NCBI GenBank assembly: GCA_016871135.1
Contig: VFZQ01000022.1
Span: forward strand, 1-18,796
DNA from: Acidobacteriota bacterium
Lineage (GTDB): Bacteria > Acidobacteriota > Terriglobia > Bryobacterales > Bryobacteraceae
Reading direction: 5' to 3'
DNA: 18,796 nt
The notes beneath the pieces are model-generated. The model saw only the letters and a list, made by a program, of their open reading frames with translations, did no database searches and had not been told where the DNA came from. Positions 14,980-18,796 of this stretch are shown one piece after another (the stretch's first letter is position 1; every line of letters begins with the position of its first letter). The translations under genes were made by a program, and so were the position numbers.

Positions 14980-17748
14980 TTACCGGATAGCGACGGTGAG
15001 TCCTGTTTGACTTGTAAACGAGCCGACGGTGACGGTGACCGGCACGTCGCCGCTTGGCGCGTCGGGCGGGATGACGACGTTGATTTGAAACACGCCGGCG
15101 ACCAGGCCTGGTGCGGCGCCCGCATACGACAGCTGGGTTACTCGCGTGTTGCCGATCGTCACCGAAACGGGCAGCGACGGTTTCGGAAATACGCTCGTCG
15201 CCAAGCGTCCGTCGGCGCCGGGCGGGTCGGTCGCGCCTTCGCCCGTGCCGAAGAGAACGATCACGCTGCCTTTTGCGGCAGGGTTGGACGCCGAGTTGAA
15301 CGAGGTGTCCTGATTGAGGATCGCGCCGGGGCCGCGGCCCGACGAGTTCGCGGAGAACAGCGCGGGCTTGGCGGCGACGACGGGCACGGTAATCGGCGCG
15401 GACCGGTTCGAACCTTGTTCGACCACAACGCGCACCGATTGTTTGCCGGCGACGTTGTAGGGCACGACGGCGCTGCTTTGTCCGGCGGATGCGTAGATGA
15501 GCGGCGCTGGAGTGTCGTCGAAGAGAATGCGCGTGTCGGCGAGTGTGCGTGAGATTTCGCCTTGGGCGTTTAAGGAGGCGGTTGTAAGCGCCGACGGGCC
15601 GATGCCCGTGCCCGCGAGGATGACGATTTCGCCGGGGGCGACCGCGCCGCCGGCGTAACTGGCGGCACTGGCGATGCCGGCGACGGAGATGTTGCTTTGC
15701 GACTGGCCGATTCTTGCGACAAACCCGTCACCGAATGGCAGTCCCGTTCCAGAAGTGCCGAAGTACTGGCGCTGATAACTGCCTTGCGTGGCGGGAAGAT
15801 CGGTTGAGGAGGTGACGCCGGCAACGATGACGCTGTTGTCGGGAAGCACCGCGAGGCTCGTCGCCGTTTCGCCGCCTTTGCCGCCTAGAAATGTCGAGCT
15901 TAGAATCGAGCCGCCCGCCGCGTCGAGTTGTGTAAGAAACGCGTCGCCGAGAATAAAGATGTCGTTTCCCGGCTGGCCCGCGTGGGTCCGCTGAAAAGCA
16001 TCGTTGGTGGTGGGGAAGTCCGGCGAAAGCGTGTGTCCCGCGACCCAAACGTTGTTAACTCCGTCGAGTCCGATGGCGAAGGCGCGTTCGTCCCTGGACC
16101 TTCCAAGGTATGTGGAAAAGACTAGTGACTGGCCGTTCGGTGCGAGTTTTGAGACGAAGGCATCGCCGGCTACGATATTGGGCTCGCCAGACGCGCCGCC
16201 GAACGCCGGTTGGACCGCGCGCGCCGTTGTCGGGAAATTCGCCGAGGCTGTGTTGCCCGCGACGTAGGCGCTTCCTTGCGCGTCTACCGCGATTGCGAAA
16301 ATGAACTCGTTTCGTTGCCCGCCCAGGTAGGTGGAGTAGGCCAAACTTGTGCCGGATGGATTGAGCTTCAGGACAAACCCATCGCCGATGTTGAGATCCG
16401 GCTGACCCTGCGCACCGCCGTATGCGGATTGCGGGGCGCCTTGCGTAACCGGGAAATTGACAGAGTTGGTAACGCCCGCTACGTAGGCGTTGCCTTGCGC
16501 ATCCACCGCGATCGCGGTTCCGGTATCATTGCTCGATCCTCCCACGTAGGTCGCATAAACGACTGCCGATCCAGACGGGTTGAGCTTCGCCACGAACGCG
16601 TCCGATGGATCGTTGCCGATGGGAATCAGGGCCTCGGTCTTCTGAACGACGCCTCCGCGATAGGATGCCTGCGGCGCGCCTTCGGAAACGGGGAAATCCG
16701 TGGAATTGGTACGGCCGGTGACGTAAGCGTTCCCCGCCGAATCGGCCGCGACAGCGTAGCAACGATCGGTGCCGCGACCACCTAGATAGGTGGAATACAC
16801 CAATGCATTGCCGGATGCATTCAGTTTCGTTACGTAGCAGTGCGCAGCGGAAGTGGACTGGGAGGTAAAAGCCGTCTTGACCGCGCCCGTGGTGGTTGGG
16901 AAGTTGTTGCTGGCCGTCCCCCCGGCAAGATAGACGTTTCCGGAAGCGTCCACGGCGACGGCGAAACCAAGGTCCATGGAAGCCCCGCCGAACTGAGTGA
17001 TGTATGTGGCGGCCGTGCCGGCCGCGTTCATTTTGGCGACAATTACGTTGCCGGTGGACGCGCCGGCGGCGTTTGCCTGGTATGCACCCGGCGTGGCCGG
17101 GAAATTCGAATCGAATGTGAAACCGGTTAAGTAGACGTTCCCATTCGCGTCCGCCGCGATGCGCGAAACCCCATCCAGATTGGCGCGTCCGATGTAGCTC
17201 AGGTATTGCACGACGGGATCGATTACGAGCGTCTTTGACTTGTCGTAGGCGCCGACGCTGAAAGACGCCTGGCCGCTGGAATCGAGCCGGTAAGCGCCTT
17301 CCACTTGACGCCGGCCCTGATCGGTGTCCTGGTAGAGCACGGGTTTGCGCCAGCTTACCTTTTTGCGGCCGATTGAGATTTCAAGATTGCCTTCGCGGTC
17401 GAGCCTGACGCCGTCGGCGCCTTTGAACGACATGCGGATCGCGGCGGGATCGGCATTCGGAGCGACGATGAAATCGTGCTCGAGGACTCCGTTTTCGCCG
17501 TGGTACTCGACGTCGATGCCGGGGTAGACGCCGCTGTAATGAACACGTGAATAGACGGGCACGTCGGTGAGCCATTTCGACGAATCCGCACCAATGAAAA
17601 AATTGGCCATGGTCTCTGGAGCGCGGCCGAGATTGGGTGTTGCATTGCGGTTAGCGCCAATCAATTCGGCGTACAGCGCGGAGCCTGTGTTGCCGAGCCA
17701 GTCACGCACGTCCAGCACGGCCTCGGCGGGCGTGAGGTAGAGCGTCAT
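14980..17748 (-). CDS. SBBP-repeat beta-propeller protein with Solibacter-type C-terminal domain (main part of a split gene)
   Basis: The reading frame after the in-frame TAG at 17805-17803 codes for most of a large cell-surface protein. From the first Met (17748) it has 922 residues. Residues 1-182 complete the N-terminal domain common in SBBP proteins (TLYLTPAEAV, then YPGIDVEYHG..G.LEHDFIVAPNADP). Residues 183-686 hold seven SBBP repeats, most with a D..GN.Y(V/L).G core and a S.FP.T..A..  segment, which should fold as a seven-bladed propeller. Residues 687-922 are a Solibacter-type (TIGR03437-like) domain (ASYAGGAVAPGEIV, AGAAPGLVAG). The Met at 17748 is unlikely to be the true start: 18 codons before it (YNLGQADRRYQFIARTPS) are still conserved domain, there is no signal peptide and no Shine-Dalgarno. 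The true start is probably ATG 17955. The role is unknown; binding of a partner or matrix is typical for such propellers. Confidence 0.86.
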   Translation of the reverse strand: MTLYLTPAEAVLDVRDWLGNTGSALYAELIGANRNATPNLGRAPETMANFFIGADSSKWLTDVPVYSRVHYSGVYPGIDVEYHGENGVLEHDFIVAPNADPAAIRMSFKGADGVRLDREGNLEISIGRKKVSWRKPVLYQDTDQGRRQVEGAYRLDSSGQASFSVGAYDKSKTLVIDPVVQYLSYIGRANLDGVSRIAADANGNVYLTGFTFDSNFPATPGAYQANAAGASTGNVIVAKMNAAGTAATYITQFGGASMDLGFAVAVDASGNVYLAGGTASNNFPTTTGAVKTAFTSQSTSAAHCYVTKLNASGNALVYSTYLGGRGTDRCYAVAADSAGNAYVTGRTNSTDFPVSEGAPQASYRGGVVQKTEALIPIGNDPSDAFVAKLNPSGSAVVYATYVGGSSNDTGTAIAVDAQGNAYVAGVTNSVNFPVTQGAPQSAYGGAQGQPDLNIGDGFVLKLNPSGTSLAYSTYLGGQRNEFIFAIAVDAQGSAYVAGNTASANFPTTARAVQPAFGGASGEPNIVAGDAFVSKLAPNGQSLVFSTYLGRSRDERAFAIGLDGVNNVWVAGHTLSPDFPTTNDAFQRTHAGQPGNDIFILGDAFLTQLDAAGGSILSSTFLGGKGGETATSLAVLPDNSVIVAGVTSSTDLPATQGSYQRQYFGTSGTGLPFGDGFVARIGQSQSNISVAGIASAASYAGGAVAPGEIVILAGTGIGPSALTTASLNAQGEISRTLADTRILFDDTPAPLIYASAGQSSAVVPYNVAGKQSVRVVVEQGSNRSAPITVPVVAAKPALFSANSSGRGPGAILNQDTSFNSASNPAAKGSVIVLFGTGEGATDPPGADGRLATSVFPKPSLPVSVTIGNTRVTQLSYAGAAPGLVAGVFQINVVIPPDAPSGDVPVTVTVGSFTSQTGLTVAIR
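15691..17202 (-). repeat. Seven tandem SBBP repeats (coding)
   Basis: Seven degenerate repeats of about 60-75 residues lie within the SBBP gene. Their cores are IAADANGNVYLTG, VAVDASGNVYLAG, VAADSAGNAYVTG, IAVDAQGNAYVAG, IAVDAQGSAYVAG, IGLDGVNNVWVAG and LAVLPDNSVIVAG. Repeats 3 to 5 are most alike, which suggests recent internal duplication or exchange; the last two have drifted most. Confidence 0.8.
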
Positions 17749-17802
17749 GCTCGGCGTGCGGGCGATGAACTGGTAGCGCCGGTCCGCTTGGCCGAGATTG
17801 TA

Positions 17803-17805
17803 CTA
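17803..17805 (-). other. In-frame amber codon splitting the SBBP lipoprotein gene
   Basis: TAG (bases 17805-17803) sits between LPLSY and YNLGQADRRYQF. In SBBP proteins the matching stretch usually reads LPLSF-E-x-N-x-G-Q-T-D, so the stop occupies the place of the Glu. One G-to-T change (GAG to TAG) would explain it. The frame is the same on both sides and no indel is needed. Confidence 0.75.
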
Positions 17806-17955
17806 ATAGGAAAGAGGGAGGCCGGTCTTGACGTCGCGGATCAGCGCGTCGGCCAAGATCTTCTTCGGGCTACCGGGTTTCTTTTCGTCGTCGTCACAAC
17901 TGCAGCCGGCGAGTAGCAGGACGAACGGGAGTATTGCGATCGATAAGAGTTTCAT
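17803..17955 (-). CDS. Lipoprotein signal peptide and start of the SBBP protein (N-terminal fragment)
   Basis: Fifty codons from ATG 17955 to the in-frame TAG. Residues 1-17 are a lipoprotein signal peptide (MKLLSIAILPFVLLLAG) with the lipobox LAGC and the lipidated Cys at 18, followed by an acidic linker (SCDDDEKK). The last residues LPLSY begin the conserved N-terminal domain of SBBP proteins, which continues in the same frame beyond the stop. The ATG overlaps the TGA of the upstream Lgt-like gene (ATGA), a strong sign that this is the real start. If the TAG is read as stop, the mature product is only about 33 residues and useless as a propeller. If it is a mutation or base-call error, the intact lipoprotein has 991 residues. 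A serine after the Cys suggests outer-membrane sorting by the E. coli rule, which may not hold here. Confidence 0.68.
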   Translation of the reverse strand: MKLLSIAILPFVLLLAGCSCDDDEKKPGSPKKILADALIRDVKTGLPLSY

Positions 17956-18707
17956 ACAGTCTCCGGTTGGCGGCGCCTGGTCGCGAACGGTATGGCCGCG
18001 CCGGCCAAGCAAGCAAATATGGCGTTGTATTGGTCGACCGACCAGCCCAAGTAGACAGGAGGATCGACTTGAAGGCGATCCAGCCAAAAGCGGAAGCCGC
18101 CGCAACCGAGCAGCGCGGCGGCGGTGTAGAAGCCGGGCGGACGCGGAACGCGGTCGAGGAACCGGAATACCGCGGCGAGGACCAGCAGAAATAGCATGCC
18201 GAGCAGACCAAGATCGAAGCGAGGCCAGTCGGGGTACCGAACGGCTAGCCAGCTATCCGAGCGAATGCCGGGATGGTCGTGAATCAGCGTGCAACCGAGC
18301 CGTCCGATCGCCCACGGCAGCGGGAAGACGTAGGCCATTACGTCGGCGATTCGGGCTGCGTCTATCCACCCGATCCCGCGTCTCAAGCAGTACAGCCACG
18401 CACCAAGAAGTGCGCCAAACCCCCCGCCGAACGAGGCGATACCGCGATAGCGAAAAACCTCGCCAATGCCGTTCGCTTCAAATAGGTAGGGGTAGTAGGC
18501 CAGTTTCAGCAACATCGCGCAGCCGAATCCGGCGGCGATGACCCAGACCGCGAACCAGCCTCGCACTAGCGGCCAGACACCCATCCGTTCCGAGCGCCGC
18601 CAGCCGAGCAGAAGCGCGGTGACGATCCCAGTCAGCACCAGAAGCGAAAAGACAGGGATCGACACCGGGCCTAGCGTTATGAAATGCAGCTCGAAATATG
18701 GAATCAC
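17952..18707 (-). CDS. Lgt-family (prolipoprotein diacylglyceryl transferase-like) membrane protein
   Basis: A 251-residue polytopic membrane protein of the Lgt family. Lgt moves diacylglycerol from phosphatidylglycerol to the lipobox Cys of prolipoproteins in the inner membrane. Seen here: about seven hydrophobic segments, RYRGIASFGGGFGALLG (about 87-102) at the place of the Lgt HGG motif, IGRLGCTLIHDHPG (134-147) at the place of the GR.GNF.N.E..G signature, and GGFRFWLDRL (203-212) at the place of the last Arg..Glu motif. R136, R206 and D210 match important positions, but the HGG His is Gly94 and the signature Asn and Glu are Cys139 and Asp144. It is thus a divergent paralogue or a subfamily with HDHPG; lipidation activity is plausible, not proven. 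The start is GTG 18707. The TGA overlaps the ATG of the SBBP lipoprotein (ATGA). Confidence 0.82.
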   Translation of the reverse strand: MIPYFELHFITLGPVSIPVFSLLVLTGIVTALLLGWRRSERMGVWPLVRGWFAVWVIAAGFGCAMLLKLAYYPYLFEANGIGEVFRYRGIASFGGGFGALLGAWLYCLRRGIGWIDAARIADVMAYVFPLPWAIGRLGCTLIHDHPGIRSDSWLAVRYPDWPRFDLGLLGMLFLLVLAAVFRFLDRVPRPPGFYTAAALLGCGGFRFWLDRLQVDPPVYLGWSVDQYNAIFACLAGAAIPFATRRRQPETV

Positions 18708-18714
18708 TGCACGG

Positions 18715-18750
18715 ACTCTCCGTCGCGGACACTATGAGTGGACGGAGAGT
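18715..18750 (-). promoter_or_regulatory. Hairpin in the Lgt-like gene leader covering the Shine-Dalgarno
   Basis: ACTCTCCGTC (18715-18724) and GACGGAGAGT (18741-18750) are perfect 10-bp inverted repeats around a 16-nt spacer, which itself holds a small CACT/AGTG stem. In the - strand RNA the 3' arm contains GGAGAG, the only good Shine-Dalgarno candidate for GTG 18707 (GGAG ends 10 nt before the GTG). Folding would hide it. It could instead be an operator for a dimeric repressor. The 46 bases from here to the window end show no clear promoter. Confidence 0.45.
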
Positions 18751-18796
18751 AGTATCTATCACGCAAAAAGTTAATTGGCCACGCAGTCGCTGGAAG

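Noticed and set aside
17803..17805. Amber codon as pyrrolysine or a reassigned sense codon
   Set aside because: TAG ends at least four neighbouring genes, and no pyrrolysine genes are in the window. A point change or sequencing error is simpler.
17956..18105. Longer frame upstream of ATG 17955 (another 50 codons)
   Set aside because: It lies entirely inside the Lgt-like gene in another frame and is Arg/Cys-rich without any motif. The ATGA overlap and signal peptide favour 17955.

Overview
The window looks like a chromosomal segment of a GC-rich acidobacterium of the Solibacter/Bryobacter type. Three things point there: an Oar-like TonB-dependent receptor of the kind amplified in Acidobacteria, an SBBP-repeat protein ending in the Solibacter-type C-terminal domain (the TIGR03437 kind), and several exported hydrolases with N-termini of the MDRRQFL type. 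The taxonomy is inferred from protein style only. The DNA is almost entirely coding. I see no rRNA, tRNA, CRISPR array, insertion sequence or integrase, and no gene-free stretch longer than 300 bases.

Layout. (1) 2-2659, + strand: 3' part of a large TonB-dependent outer-membrane receptor whose start lies off the window. (2) 7567-2665, - strand: a tight run of a gamma-glutamyltransferase-like Ntn hydrolase, a DUF72 protein, a Tat-type sulfatase and an exported DinB-fold protein. (3) 7608-12363, + strand: an M28 metallopeptidase, an AMP-forming acyl-CoA ligase and a second M28 metallopeptidase. Runs 2 and 3 diverge from a 40-bp gap with a self-complementary ATTATAAT that could act as a -10 box in both directions. 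(4) 18707-12357, - strand: an Lgt-family membrane protein, an SBBP-repeat lipoprotein, a cytochrome c/copper type II monooxygenase fusion and a cytochrome P450. These are joined by ATGA and GTGA overlaps and one 29-bp gap.

The most interesting region is the fourth. The SBBP lipoprotein gene seems to be split by one in-frame TAG (17803-17805). The 50 codons before it give a signal peptide with an LAGC lipobox and begin the conserved SBBP N-terminal domain; the codons after it continue the same domain, in the same frame, for 940 residues. The ATG of the lipoprotein overlaps the stop of the Lgt-like gene, so a homologue of the enzyme that lipidates prolipoproteins is coupled to a likely substrate. 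The Lgt-like protein departs from classical Lgt at several active-site positions. The next gene fuses a CxxCH haem domain to a PHM-like copper monooxygenase retaining all six expected copper ligands, and the P450 start overlaps its stop.

The genes of runs 2 and 3 mostly encode exported hydrolases (sulfatase, Ntn hydrolase, two M28 peptidases) plus an acyl-CoA ligase, which fits a heterotroph scavenging peptides, sulfated compounds and organic acids. The exact substrates cannot be read from the sequence.
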